Shown: positions 22,506 through 31,870 of the stretch, in pieces
Numbering within the stretch: the first letter of the stretch is position 1
Layout: the number at the start of each line of letters is the position of its first letter
Assembly: GCA_905221605.1 (NCBI GenBank)
Contig: CAJNDS010002324.1
Coordinates: 797,501-861,500 of the forward strand
Reading direction: 5' to 3'
Length of the DNA stretch: 64,000 bases
Source of the DNA: Symbiodinium natans
Taxonomy: Eukaryota > Sar > Dinophyceae > Suessiales > Symbiodiniaceae
The notes under the pieces: generated by a model
The model's database searches: none
What the model saw: only the letters and a program-made list of their open reading frames with translations
What the model was told of the DNA's origin: nothing
Made by a program: the position numbers and the translations under genes

Positions 22506-22559
22506 GATCGCACACGCCAGGCGGGTTCAGGTTTTGCCTTTTGGGCTGTCAAGAAACCA

Positions 22560-23110
22560 GCCTTGACATGTCGTCACCAGGACAGAACAAGCAAAGCTCG
22601 TACGAAACCCACTCCTGCTATGACTGGTTGGGATCCCCATGTAGTACATGTACTTTGCCCCTTTGCTCGGGTTCCTTTGCCAAGCCTGTGTTTCGCACAG
22701 GCTGACGGAACTAAGGTGGCGCACACATTCTAGCCTTGTTTGTACGAGAAAACAATGAGTACAAGCTTGCAACTGATTCTGCAGCCTTTGCCACGCCCAA
22801 GGGGAAGAACGCTTGCACCGCGCCTGCGGCTGCTGGAGCTGTGCATCCTCCCTCGTATCACCGGAGTGGGGGGCCCTGACAGTGGCAACAGTTGACTGAA
22901 CATGAGCTCAGCATGCGGCTGCTTGCAGCGCTTGTCCCCGTGCTTGGCTTTAAAAAGAAGCTGGAGCCGTGTACTCTCGGCTTTATTGTGATGTGGGTCT
23001 GGCAGGTCTAGAGGCCCTCATGGCGAGAACTCACTGAGAAGCTAGCAAGCTCTTCCAAGCGAGGGCGCCCTCCACGAAACAGATAAGGGTCATGCACGTC
23101 CTCGGTGTCC
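22560..23110. other. No supported gene
   Basis: Unique-looking sequence upstream of the VWA exons, with no telomere-like repeat. The missing N-terminal VWA exons may lie here, but I could not recognise a DxSxS-encoding segment. Confidence 0.35.
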
Positions 23111-23112
23111 TG

Positions 23113-23234
23113 CATGAAGGTTCATGGGTACTTGTAACCCTAACTATAAGGTCTACTTATAACCTACTCAGAGGACTTGGTGGGTCGATAAGTACAGTTA
23201 TAATCGGGGTTATAACTGCCCTGAACCTCCAAGT
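23113..23234. repeat. ACTTGGAGGTTCATGG inverted-repeat element, copy 3
   Basis: Begins ATGAAGGTTCATGGGTACTT and ends CTGAACCTCCAAGTG, with the family's TTATAA-rich core. The left end is more degenerate than in copy 2. Confidence 0.6.
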
Positions 23235-23249
23235 GCAGTCGAGAGCAGT

Positions 23250-23480
23250 TTCAGCTGGTGTTCCTATTGGCGCCACTCTGCGTTTGCTAAATATCTATCT
23301 GAATCTATCTTTGTCGTCCGGAGGCAAGTCAGTTCCGGATGCAAGTACGAAAAGGAGCGGCTCCTGCTCTTCCTTGACAGTCTGCTCCGGCACGGAGCAG
23401 CACAAGAATAGCCACCACAACGCCATGGAAGCGATATTCTACGTCGTGAACGGGAGCCGATACGCTGCGGTCAGCTACAG
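23250..23480. CDS. Possible exon, strand uncertain
   Basis: Open on both strands. The minus strand reads MALWWLFLCCSVPEQTVKEE, which resembles a signal peptide followed by an acidic segment. The plus strand reads AMEAIFYVVNGSRYAAVSYS. Neither is recognisable. It directly abuts the minisatellite array. Confidence 0.25.
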
Positions 23481-23515
23481 TTCCTCTGAACAGGCGGCAT
23501 CAAGGTATACAGCAT

Positions 23516-25165
23516 GGTGACAGCAAGGAAATTCGCACAGTTGGATGACAGCAAGAATTCTCACAGCAGCATGCCAGCAAGGAAATGCTCACAGGGCAAG
23601 GTGACAGCAAGGAAATGCTCAAAGTAGGGTGACAGCAAGGAAATGCGCCCAGCAGGGTGACAGCAAGGACATGCTCACAGCAGCATGCCAGCAAGGAAAT
23701 GCTCACAGCAGGGCGACAGCAAGGAAATGCTCACAGGGCAAGGTGACAGCAAGGAAATGCTCAGAGTAGGGTGATAGCAAGGAAATGCGCACAGCAGGGT
23801 GACAGCAAGGACATGCTCACAGCAGCATGCCCGCAAGGAAATGCTCACAGAAGGGTGACAGCAAGGAAATGCTCACAGGGCAAGGTGACAGCAGGGAAAT
23901 GCTCAGAGTAGGGTGACAGCAAGGAAATGCGCACAGCAGGGTGACAGCAAGGACATGCTCACAGCAGCATGTCAGCAAGGAAATGCTCACAGCAGGGTGA
24001 CAGCAAGGAAATGCTCACAGGGCAAGGTGACAGCAAGGAAATGCTCAGAGTAGGGTGACAGCAAGGAAATGCGCACAGCAGGGTGACAGCAAGGACATGC
24101 TCACAGCAGCATGTCAGCAAGGAAATGCTCACAGCAGGGTGACAGCAAGGAAATGCTCACAGGGCAAGGTGACAGCAAGGAAATGCTCAAAGTAGGGTGA
24201 CAGCAAGGAAATGCTCACAGCGCAAGGTGACAGCAAGGACATGCTCACAGCAGCATGCCAGCAAGGAAATGCTCACAGAAGGGTGACAGCAAGGAAATGC
24301 TCACAGGGCAAGGTGACAGCAAGGAAATGCTCAAAGTAGGGTGACAGCAAGGAAATGCGCACAGCAGGGTGACAGCAAGGACATGCTCACAGCAGCATGC
24401 CAGCAAGGAAACGCTCACAGCAGGGTGACAGCAAGGAAATGCTCACAGGGCAAGGTGACACCAAGGAAATGCTCAAAGTAGGGTGTCAGCAAGGAAATGC
24501 GCACAGCAGGGTGACAGCAAGGACATGCTCACAGCAGCATGCCAGCAAGGAAATGCTCACAGCAGGGTGACAGCAAGGAAATGCTCACAGGGCAAGGTGA
24601 CAGCAAGGAAATGCTCAAAGTAGGGTGTCAGCAAGGAAATGCGCACAGCAGGGTGACAGCAAGGACATGCTCACAGCAGCATGCCAGCAAGGAAATGCTC
24701 ACAGCAGGGTGACAGCAAGGACATGCTCACAGGGCAAGGTGACAGCAAGGAAATGCTCAAAGTAGGGTGACAGCAAGGACATGCTCAAAGTAGGGTGACA
24801 GCAAGGAAATGCGCACAGCAGGGTGACAGCAAGGACATGCTCACAGCAGCATGCCAGCAAGGAAATGCTCAATCCAGGGCGACAGCAAGGAAATGCTCAC
24901 AGGGCAAGGTGCCAGCAAGGAAATGCTCAAAGTAGGGTGACAGCAAGGAAATGCGCACAGCCGGGTGACAGCAAGGACATGCTCACAGCAGCATGCCAGC
25001 AAGGACATGCTCACAGCAGGGTGACAGCAAGGAAATGCGCACCGCAGGGTGGCAGCAAGAAGGAAATGCCGGAAATGCTGGATGCAGGTCACAGCAGGGT
25101 GACAAGGACATGCTCACAGTAGGTGACAGCAAGGACAAAATGCCAGCAAGGAAATGCTCACAGCT
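23516..25165 (+). repeat. Minisatellite with 142-bp higher-order repeat
   Basis: The monomer is about 28 bp and nearly every copy carries TGACAGCAAGGAAATG. Five monomer types recur in fixed order, recognised by CAGCAGCATGCC, CAGCAGGGTG, CAGGGCAAGGTG, AAAGTAGGGTG and AGCAAGGACATG. The CAGCAGCATG monomer occurs near 23675, 23818, 23961, 24102, 24246, 24388, 24531, 24672, 24842 and 24984, giving a period of 141-144 bp with one unit lengthened by a monomer. There are no unique spacers. Confidence 0.92.
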
Positions 25166-25324
25166 CACAGTTTGTAGCATCTCAGCAGCAAAGCCCTTCA
25201 AGCTAAACCGCACGCGACAGGACCTTTCATCAAGGTGGAACCCTATACTGCAGGCAAGGCGCTGCAGCATGAGCACTGGGCAGACTTCTTTCTTTGTCGT
25301 CCCTCAGTTCTCAGATGGGTGAAT

Positions 25325-25452
25325 ACCCCTTTATGAAGGAACCTATGTGGGGTTTACGAATATTAGGGACCCCTAATATAGACCCCCGAATAGGATCGGA
25401 TTCCCTCATAATGAGGACCCGAAAAAGGTACCGCTAATTTCGGAAACCCCTA
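25325..25452. repeat. Short inverted-repeat element, GGGGTACC family, degenerate
   Basis: GTGGGGTTTACGAATATTAG on the left and GGTACCGCTAATTTCGGAAA on the right are an imperfect inverted pair. Related to 1700-1809. Confidence 0.5.
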
Positions 25453-25459
25453 TGCATCA

Positions 25460-26044
25460 CTGAGGACCCCCGGTACTTTAAAGGACCTATATTGTCGAGG
25501 GTATTGGACCCCGCGAGCTGTGTGGCACGGATCACAACTCAGGCGCCAAGAACAGGCCGAGGCGCGTGTCACGTCCTCGGGGTCCAAAACCGTCAGAGGT
25601 ATTGCAGTGGCACGGCAGACAACCTAAACTCTACTTGCTGACTCAGGGAACTTGAGAAACAGGTTATGATTTATAATGTAAGTTGGGTTCTACCACATTG
25701 CGGGACCTACACTAAGTCACTAAGTTCCCTTCGCATGCATGGGCCCCCCATTCCCGCTCCCAGGCCTGATGGGCCTCTGCGGAGGACGCACCAGAATAGA
25801 GCCACCTCGAATGGGAAGTTTAGAAAGGATAGGGTTTAGGGTTTAAGGTGGTTCCCTAAGCCCTCTAAACCCTCAACCCCCAACCCCCCTAAACATTTAG
25901 GGGTTAGGGGTCTGAGGCTCTGGGGTTTGCGAGGCTTCTAGGACTCTAGGATGTCCCGAACCCTCGACTCAACCCTCAACCCTCAAACCTCAACCCTAAA
26001 CCCTATAAACCTTAAACCCTAAACCCTAATTCAGGGAGCAGAGC
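25460..26044. other. Repeat remnants, no gene
   Basis: Contains the CTCAGGGAACTT ... AAGTTCCC foldback (about 25637-25732) and degenerate CCCTAAA-type sequence (25830-26030). No coding frame supported. Confidence 0.5.
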
Positions 26045-26130
26045 AGGGAAGCTTCTGTTCCTGGGAAGCCCCGCAGCCGCTCCGAGGATGAAGAGCGAGA
26101 TCGCGCACACCAGGCCGATGTCCGATCCCC
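26045..26130 (-). CDS. Possible exon encoding a membrane segment
   Basis: Minus-strand frame with RGSDIGLVCAISLFILGAAA followed by GLPRNR, a hydrophobic run long enough for one transmembrane helix. It lies just left of the mobile element. No acceptor or donor is certain and the protein is unknown. Confidence 0.35.
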
Positions 26131-26179
26131 TGCGAGACGAGCTTTGGGGTTTAGGGTTCAGGGTTAGGGTTCAGGGTTT

Positions 26180-26513
26180 AGTTAGCAGAACCCGTGCCCA
26201 TTTTGGGTAATAATACCACCAGTCAACCCATTAGACGATTATTCCTATACTCCCCCCTACACCTCACCAACTATATCACTACTGCTTCCCCATTGCCAAT
26301 ACCAGTGTAGGAATAACCGATTACCTCATCCATATAAGAGGAATATTCCTATACTCCCTACTACAATCCCCCAAGTATCACCACTACTTCCCCATTACCA
26401 AGACCAGTATAGGAATAACCAATTACCCCATCCATATTCCCTAAGGTGGTATTATCATCCCAAAGTGGGCAAGGGTTCTCTCATAGATTTTACTAGGTTT
26501 AGTTTCAAAGGTT
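26180..26513. repeat. Left terminal inverted repeat
   Basis: About 330 bp, matching the reverse complement of 33577-33908 at roughly 95% by eye. It is itself bracketed by a short inverted motif close to AGAACCCTTGCCCATTTTGG plus GTAATAATACCACC at its outer and inner ends. Between these lie two diverged direct repeats of about 105 bp, each running from ATTCCTATAC to the TTACC(C/T)CATCCATAT region. The match fades into GATTTTACTAGGTTT at the inner edge. Confidence 0.93.
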
Positions 26514-26558
26514 GTAATCATAATAGAATTATATTCCATAAACTCTTATGAAATGTGC

Positions 26559-26837
26559 TTACATTATACTTATGTTTTTTAACTCACGTTTCCTTTTTTC
26601 ATTATACTTTTTCATTCCATCAAGACATTCACAGCAAGTAACAGTGGTTCTACACTGCATTAAATACCTCCCCGTTTTACAATAATAATATCTTTTGAAA
26701 TGCACTAAGTTCTTCCACTCTTTACATCTAACACACTGCCTTTCACAATGAGGAGGAGGACGCTCGGCAGAGCCTCGCGAGCATTCGCGACCCTCGGTAT
26801 TAAAATCCATTGTTATTTTATCAACATATATTGTCAT
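26559..26837 (-). CDS. Small zinc-finger-like protein of the element
   Basis: 92 codons from an ATG. It has CVRCKEWKNLVHFKRYY (CxxC followed by aromatic and basic residues), then CRTTVTCCECLDG and a basic tail KKYNEKRKREL. Two Cys pairs about 30 residues apart look like a zinc-ribbon or HNH-less zinc knuckle, common in small proteins of large DNA viruses and Polinton-like viruses. It is likely nucleic-acid binding, but this is inference. It is the outermost gene of the left arm and reads outward towards the terminal repeat. Confidence 0.6.
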   Translation of the reverse strand: MTIYVDKITMDFNTEGRECSRGSAERPPPHCERQCVRCKEWKNLVHFKRYYYCKTGRYLMQCRTTVTCCECLDGMKKYNEKRKRELKNISIM

Positions 26838-27073
26838 ATTATATTATTTTACAATATGTATCATAATTCGTTAATTATGACAAACCTTGTTTCAAACTAA
26901 TTAACCATTACCACGCTCTTATGACGTGCTTATGGAAGGCACACTGGGGAAATGGGAGAAATGGGGCGCTGTCGCTATTATAAGTAAATCACTCTTTACA
27001 ACATTATTTTAGCAATTCTTCTAGCTGATAAAACTCAAACAACAATTTAAATCGCTTCTTGTAATTTATATTA

Positions 27074-27612
27074 TTATACAATTTTCTTATCAATTTTAAA
27101 CTTCAATTTTTCAATCTCTACTTCCAATCGTTCTATGTCTTTCTTAATACATTCAATGTCTGTCTCAGTCATTTCTATTCTCTGTTCGCATTCCTCGGGT
27201 GTTATACCATGAGTTCCAAAACCAGTATCACATATTTCAACGCTTCCTGTTTGATTATCATTTTTGAATATGTGGTTTTCATCAGGTGATACATGTCGAC
27301 CTGTTGCTCCAAATTTCATATTATGCCTGTCTTCCACAATGTTAGTTGTTATTATGTTATTCTCTTTGATCGTTTTTGTTTCCTTATGGTAAGATTGTCT
27401 TTTGCACCTACAAGGGATGCAAGCTACACCTTTAGAATTAATGAAAAACCCTTTCTTCTTATAGCTTTCATCGCTTTTATCAACATTTTTGATATAAAAG
27501 CAGAGTGCCTTAAGGAATTCCAACAAACTACGACAACACATTCTATATCTTGGAGTTTTATTATTTCATCAAATTTCTCTATCTCATTTATTACTTCTAT
27601 GTATTTATCCAT
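27074..27612 (-). pseudogene. Small coiled-coil protein, probably frameshifted
   Basis: Two minus-strand frames overlap. One starts at the ATG at 27612 (MDKYIEVINEIEKFDEIIKL). The other (27541-27074, 155 codons) continues with LLEFLKALCFYIKNVDKSDE and ends in a clear coiled coil, IECIKKDIERLEVEIEKLKF. They switch by one base near 27538. Each alone is odd: the first ends abruptly and the second starts in mid-helix, so a single gene with a one-base frameshift is the simplest reading. It is AT-rich and uses A/T third positions like the neighbouring element genes. I do not recognise the family. It is divergent from the ATPase fragment, with only 35 bp between their ATGs, so they probably share a promoter region. 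Confidence 0.55.
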
Positions 27613-27647
27613 ATATATTTAAATGATATAATTTCTAACTAGTATTA

Positions 27648-27899
27648 ATGTTAGAAGATATTCCTAAAGTAGAACCTATAGACATACCCAAATACAATTA
27701 TAAGAATAGTAAATATGAGATGATGCCAAGTCTACCAGCAAGAATGCTGTGTGTTGCCTCTTCACCAGGTGGTAAATCTGTTTTAATACAAAATCTAACT
27801 TTAAAGATATACCGTGGTTCATTTGAAAGGATATACATTTTTAGCCCTAGTGTGCATGTGGATGACACATGGAGAGCAGTCAAGAAATATATTACGTAG
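27648..27899 (+). pseudogene. A32/FtsK-like DNA-packaging ATPase, 5' fragment
   Basis: 83 codons from an ATG. After a short leader it has MLCVASSPGGKSVLIQNL, a Walker A (P-loop) with the GGKS core, then IYRGSFERIYIFSPS and DDTWRAVKKYI. This order (P-loop, a YIFSPS-type strand, D-TW--VKKYI) matches the N-terminal third of A32-type genome-packaging ATPases of Polinton-like viruses, which pump DNA into capsids. Full proteins are typically well over 200 residues. Here the frame stops just after KKYIT, before Walker B and the arginine finger, at the point where the opposing polymerase fragment also ends. The gene is therefore truncated by deletion and cannot encode a working ATPase. Confidence 0.8.
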
Positions 27900-29607
27900 T
27901 GTCTGTTTATCTCACCAACTGGGTTTATCGTTCTACATTCCTTGAACAATTCCACGTCAATCTTATTATATTATGACTTATGCAGTGGATTAAACAGGAC
28001 TTGCTAAATACATACATTGCTTTAGACATGTTGTTGTAGATCTGCTCAGTTCTCACTGATATAGTTCCGTCAATGGAGTTGTTTACTAGGTTCTGGGTCT
28101 TAACTTTGTATTTGATGACATTCTTTTTTATCCTGAATTTAAAATTAAGTTCCGACACTATACCTGCACTGAATTTAACTTGCGGTTCGTATCCTGCTTT
28201 TTTGCTTTCATAAAGGAGCTCGGCAAGGTCATGACCGTCGTGTATCAGAGTGTATTCGGTGTCGCCTTTAGCATTCGCGTATTCGGTGTCGCCTTTAGCA
28301 TTCGCGTATTCGCCTTCTCCATTGAATTTCTTGATGTCGTTTAGCGACTGTATCATTTTACATTGAACGGGTTCGTCCTTCTCATTCAGGCGGTAATCAG
28401 GAGAAGCCTTCAATGAAATGTCATACCCAGAGTTTCTTGGTAACATCTGCCTTAATACATTCAAATTATCGGTTACTGTGTATATATGGTTGTTCTTCAC
28501 AATGGCATATAATGTTGGTATATGATGATCTCGTGTGGGCGGGTCATACTGAAAAATCAGTCTCTCAAAAGCATTGTATATTCTGACTTGGATCCTGTAG
28601 TGCTCAAACACTTTAACCATTTCCTTTATTGATGCACCTGATGTCTTAAAATCCTCTTCTGACTTACCTATCAGGGTCAACATGCTCTGTCTGGTTAGTC
28701 TGTTCTTTTCTCTGCGCTTTTCTCCCATAAGTGTGTCCTTATAGTAATCGGTTATGGTGTTCAACCAACACTGGTTTTCTTGATAATGGTTTACTTTGAT
28801 TGCTTCCTTTAGTGTTTCGTATTCTGGGTTTAATGGAGTTTGTATGTATCTGTGAAACATGCTCACATGGGAAGTGTCAGTTAAATTCTCGTCCACTGGT
28901 ATAAAATCAGTGTCACCATCTACTCTGTCTACATCCTTAACTTTGATGCACACTATGTAGGAATGGACGAAGCGAAGGGTATCCTCCATATCTGGGTCAG
29001 ACATTATTGTCTTCAATAGTTTCTTGAAAACACACCTGTCTTTGGTCTCGTATTGAAACACACGTCTGCCCGATAAGTCTTCTATATAGTCTGTTGTTTG
29101 TATAATTGCTCTCTTAGTCTCATACCAGATCGGGATTAGGGGTCTACCCTTGCTGTCTTTGAAGGATGCTTTGATGGTATCCTTGGGGAGTTTAAATTTG
29201 AAGAACATAAGGTCTACGGAATATGCATGTGTTTCCTTGGATTGTTCCGCTCTCACCCTCTTCTGTATTCGCTGAACTGCGGTCTTCTGTGTTAGTCGTC
29301 TGCGGATTTCTGTGAGTTTGTTGTCACGCTTTGCTGTTCGCATTCGTTCTCCTAAGGGTTTCTTTTCCTTGTGTTTTTCGTATGCCTTGTTGTATTGGTC
29401 ACTTGCCTTTTGTTTTTGCTGGTCTGTCTTGGCATTGATGAAGTTCCTTATTGGTTTGTCCGCTGTTGTGAACTGCGCTATTTTTCTGTCATCGTATAAG
29501 CCGATGATATTTTTGATTTTAGTTTTGGTTGCTCTGTTAAGTCTGCCTTTATAAAAGTCACACACTGTCTCTAATGCTTTTACACCGCGCTGGATGGTCT
29601 TACTCAT
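27900..29607 (-). pseudogene. Protein-primed DNA polymerase B (pPolB), N-terminal region only
   Basis: The main frame has 560 codons from an ATG at 29607. A basic helical N-terminus is followed at about residues 290-400 by an OTU-like cysteine-protease segment (NQCWLNTITDYY for the Cys, TLYAIVKNNHIYTV for the His region), then QIYNNMSKAMYVFSKS. In Polinton-like pPolBs a segment of this kind precedes the exonuclease and polymerase domains (family knowledge). The frame then degrades. At about 27997 reading must shift by one to keep LFNPLHKS, a TAA follows at 27973-27971, and KECRTINPVGEI comes just before the sequence meets the ATPase fragment. Exonuclease and palm motifs are absent. Residues around 28261-28320 show a 27-bp tandem duplication encoding EYANAKGDT twice. 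The assignment to pPolB rests on motif memory. A stand-alone OTU-protease protein is the alternative. Confidence 0.65.
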
Positions 29608-29744
29608 GTCAATATAACTAGATGATAAAATAATTTTATATTTAAATGTTTTTCTGAAGATAAGTTTTTAAAACTAAATATTTTTTGGGAAATTCTGTTC
29701 AGAAAATTCACTTAAAGAAAGATTATAATATATAGTATAGTAAT

Positions 29745-30056
29745 ATGTCTATGAAAACCCCAGAGGATATGACCATGGAAGAGATAAGAGAACAGTTGGC
29801 AATTTACAACCGACTGTATTACTACAAGCGAAGACAGGAGGAAGGATACATGCAGAAAAAACGCGATTCTGCCTTGAAGCGCATTCAGAAGAAGAAGTTA
29901 AAGCAATATCTGAAAGACAACAATATCAATAGCACAATAGAGGATTTAACCGAAGAGCAACTGGCAGAATTCAACAGCACTCAGAACAAGAAAGGACCTA
30001 AGTATGACATGAATAATGTTAAAGTTGTGATGCCCATGAAAGCAGAAGAATGCTGA
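29745..30056 (+). CDS. Small charged helical protein of the element
   Basis: 103 codons from an ATG, starting MSMKTPEDMTMEEIREQLAI and followed by a Tyr- and Lys-rich helix (RLYYYKRRQEEGYMQKKRDS) and a short acidic C-terminal half. It is AT-rich like its neighbours. The ATG lies about 140 bp from the divergent polymerase gene and only 65 bp separate it from the GIY-YIG gene downstream, so the three plus-strand ORFs form one arm. No family recognised. Its size and charge would suit a DNA-binding or scaffold role, but this is a guess. Confidence 0.6.
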   Translation: MSMKTPEDMTMEEIREQLAIYNRLYYYKRRQEEGYMQKKRDSALKRIQKKKLKQYLKDNNINSTIEDLTEEQLAEFNSTQNKKGPKYDMNNVKVVMPMKAEEC

Positions 30057-30120
30057 TTTAATTTTAGAAATAAGATTACATCAATATTTAAAGAGAGGAT
30101 GATAGAGGATAAATGAGGAT

Positions 30121-30777
30121 ATGAACAAATATCAAAATGGAAAGGTCTACAAAATCGTGGATGTCGGCTACAAAAAATGCTACATAGGAAGCACTTGCGA
30201 AAGTTTAAATCAAAGAATGGCGAGACATAGAAGCAAATATGCTGCATACTTGAATGGAAAAGTAGAACATACAAGGTCATTCTATTTATTTGATGAGTTT
30301 GGTGTTGACAACTGCAAAATTGAACTTATTGAACATTACCCATGCGATGAAAAAGACGAGTTGAGAAAAAGAGAGGGGGAATACATAAGGGCGACAGAAT
30401 GCGTCAACAAGCAAGTAGCAGGAAGAACGCACAAACAATATTACGAAGAGAATAAAGAAATATGTATACGGAAATGCCGAGAATACAACACAAACAACAG
30501 AGAGAAAGTTGCATGTAGGATAAAGGAATATGCTCGTAAACATAAACGAGAAGTCCAAGAATATAAGAAGCAGTATCAACAAGAACACAGACAAGAAATC
30601 AAAGAATACATGCAGAACTACTACAAGACAAAAAAAGCGAAAATTCTAAGCAGACAGGGAGACAAATACAGCAAAACATACATGTGTGAATGCGGATCTG
30701 CTTGTCGCTTGGATGGAAAATCAAAGCATGAAAAAACGATGAAACATCAACTGTATAAGAACAACTTGGAAAAATAA
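30121..30777 (+). CDS. GIY-YIG endonuclease with C-terminal zinc finger
   Basis: 218 codons. The N-terminal domain shows GKVYKIVD (the GIY strand), CYIGSTCESLNQRMARHR (the YIG strand plus the catalytic-Arg helix) and FDEFGVDNCKIELIEHYPC, ending in EGEYIRATECVNKQ with the catalytic Glu. This is a full GIY-YIG fold of about 95 residues. A long basic coiled linker follows (repeats like EYARKHKREVQEYKKQY). The end has CECGSACRLDGKSKHEKTMK-H, a C2H2-like finger seen at the tail of GIY-YIG proteins in large DNA viruses. The enzyme cuts DNA. In such elements it may act in homing, recombination or repair. The frame is intact and it is transcribed with the integrase 16 bp downstream. Confidence 0.9.
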   Translation: MNKYQNGKVYKIVDVGYKKCYIGSTCESLNQRMARHRSKYAAYLNGKVEHTRSFYLFDEFGVDNCKIELIEHYPCDEKDELRKREGEYIRATECVNKQVAGRTHKQYYEENKEICIRKCREYNTNNREKVACRIKEYARKHKREVQEYKKQYQQEHRQEIKEYMQNYYKTKKAKILSRQGDKYSKTYMCECGSACRLDGKSKHEKTMKHQLYKNNLEK

Positions 30778-30793
30778 TATCGCCTTCATTCTA

Positions 30794-31706
30794 ATGAACA
30801 GTTCTAAGAAAGATGATATAATAAACAACATCTTTTATGATCGCTCTGGTTTCGGTTCAATTGCCACTACATACAACGATGTGAAGCAAAAAGACTCATC
30901 TATAACACTGAATGATGTTAAAGAGTGGTTCAAGAGGAATGTTGAACAAAAGAAACAGTTGAGGGGACAGAATTCCTTTATACCGAAAGAACCATACTGG
31001 GGATATCAATTTGATCTGTTTTTTGTGAATGATATTCCTGACCAAAAATTTAAAGTAGGTGTTGCAATGTTGGATATATTCACGAGGTTTGCAACAGTAA
31101 TACCTATTAAGAGTAAGAGCGAAGGAGATGTGGCAAGTGGAATGATACAAGGCTTCAAAGAAATGGGTAGGACACCAAAATTACTTTACACAGACGATGA
31201 AGCAAGTCTAAGCACAGATGCAACGCAGACATATTTAAGAGAGAACAATATTCATCATCACAGAACGAGGGGGCATGCCAATTTTGTTGAGAGGTTCATA
31301 CGAACTTTCAAAAAGATGATGTATGATAGAATAGAAGCAGATGAAAAAAACGGCAAAACAAATATTCAGTGGATAGACTATGTGTTTGAGGTATTACTCA
31401 CATACAATAATAAAATGGTGCATTCGGCGCATAATATGACGCCCAAAGAAGCGAGAAAACCTAGCAATGAAATAAAGATAAAACTGAACTTGAGTTTGAA
31501 CACCAAGCGTAACAGAATATACCCCGAAGTAAGGGAGGGAGACAGGGTAAAAATATTCAGGAAAAAGGGCATAGGTGGAGAGGATAAGCACATGGTCACA
31601 AAATGTGTTTACCGTTGAGAGAGTTGAAAAGAAACTAGGACAGAACTACTATTTCGTAGAAGGGCAAAGCCGTCCATATTTGCGCTTTGGAATACTAAAG
31701 GTATAA
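30794..31706 (+). pseudogene. Polinton-type DDE (rve) integrase, 3' frameshift
   Basis: The first frame (30794-31618) has 274 codons. The catalytic core runs from WGYQFDLFFVND (D74) through LLYTDDEAS (D134) to GHANFVERFIRTFK (E166), giving a D-D-E triad of the retroviral integrase fold. The typical NNKMVHSAHNMTPKEA motif follows. This enzyme inserts the element at both ends. The C-terminal SH3-like part is split. After EDKH the frame meets a stop at 31618, while the next frame carries SQNVFTVERVEKK and RPYLRFGILKV, the expected end, up to a TAA at 31706. One extra base at about 31590-31593 explains this. Core residues are intact, but DNA-binding and complex assembly usually need the C-terminal part. 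Confidence 0.9.
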
Positions 31707-31870
31707 AACCTATCACCAGGTCTACCTTTCTGTAACCTGCGAGTGAAAAAACAAAGAAGGTTCCTCAACATAAATAGCGCCCCTTTGTTTGGCTCGCCTG
31801 CTGAACTTTGGACATTCGTTGCCGGTCCTGTTTTCCATCACTTGCAGAGATCTCATGTGAAACATGTCCA

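Noticed and set aside
23516-25165. CRISPR-like array (regular short repeats)
   Set aside because: The units are tandem with no unique spacers, the period is explained by a 28-bp monomer and a 142-bp higher-order unit, and the genome is eukaryotic.
26195-26215. Dinoflagellate spliced-leader remnant in the terminal repeat (CCATTTTGG core)
   Set aside because: Only a short core resembles the spliced leader. The flanking bases differ and the motif is symmetric (CCCATTTTGGG), fitting a repeat end instead.
27698-27955. Separate minus-strand gene opposite the ATPase fragment
   Set aside because: Its first residues (ECRTINPVGEI) are the frameshifted continuation of the polymerase fragment. The rest is antisense of the ATPase.
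30286-31599. Minus-strand ORFs opposite the GIY-YIG and integrase genes
   Set aside because: They are Phe/Leu/Ile-rich antisense shadows of AT-rich coding sequence with complete domains on the plus strand.
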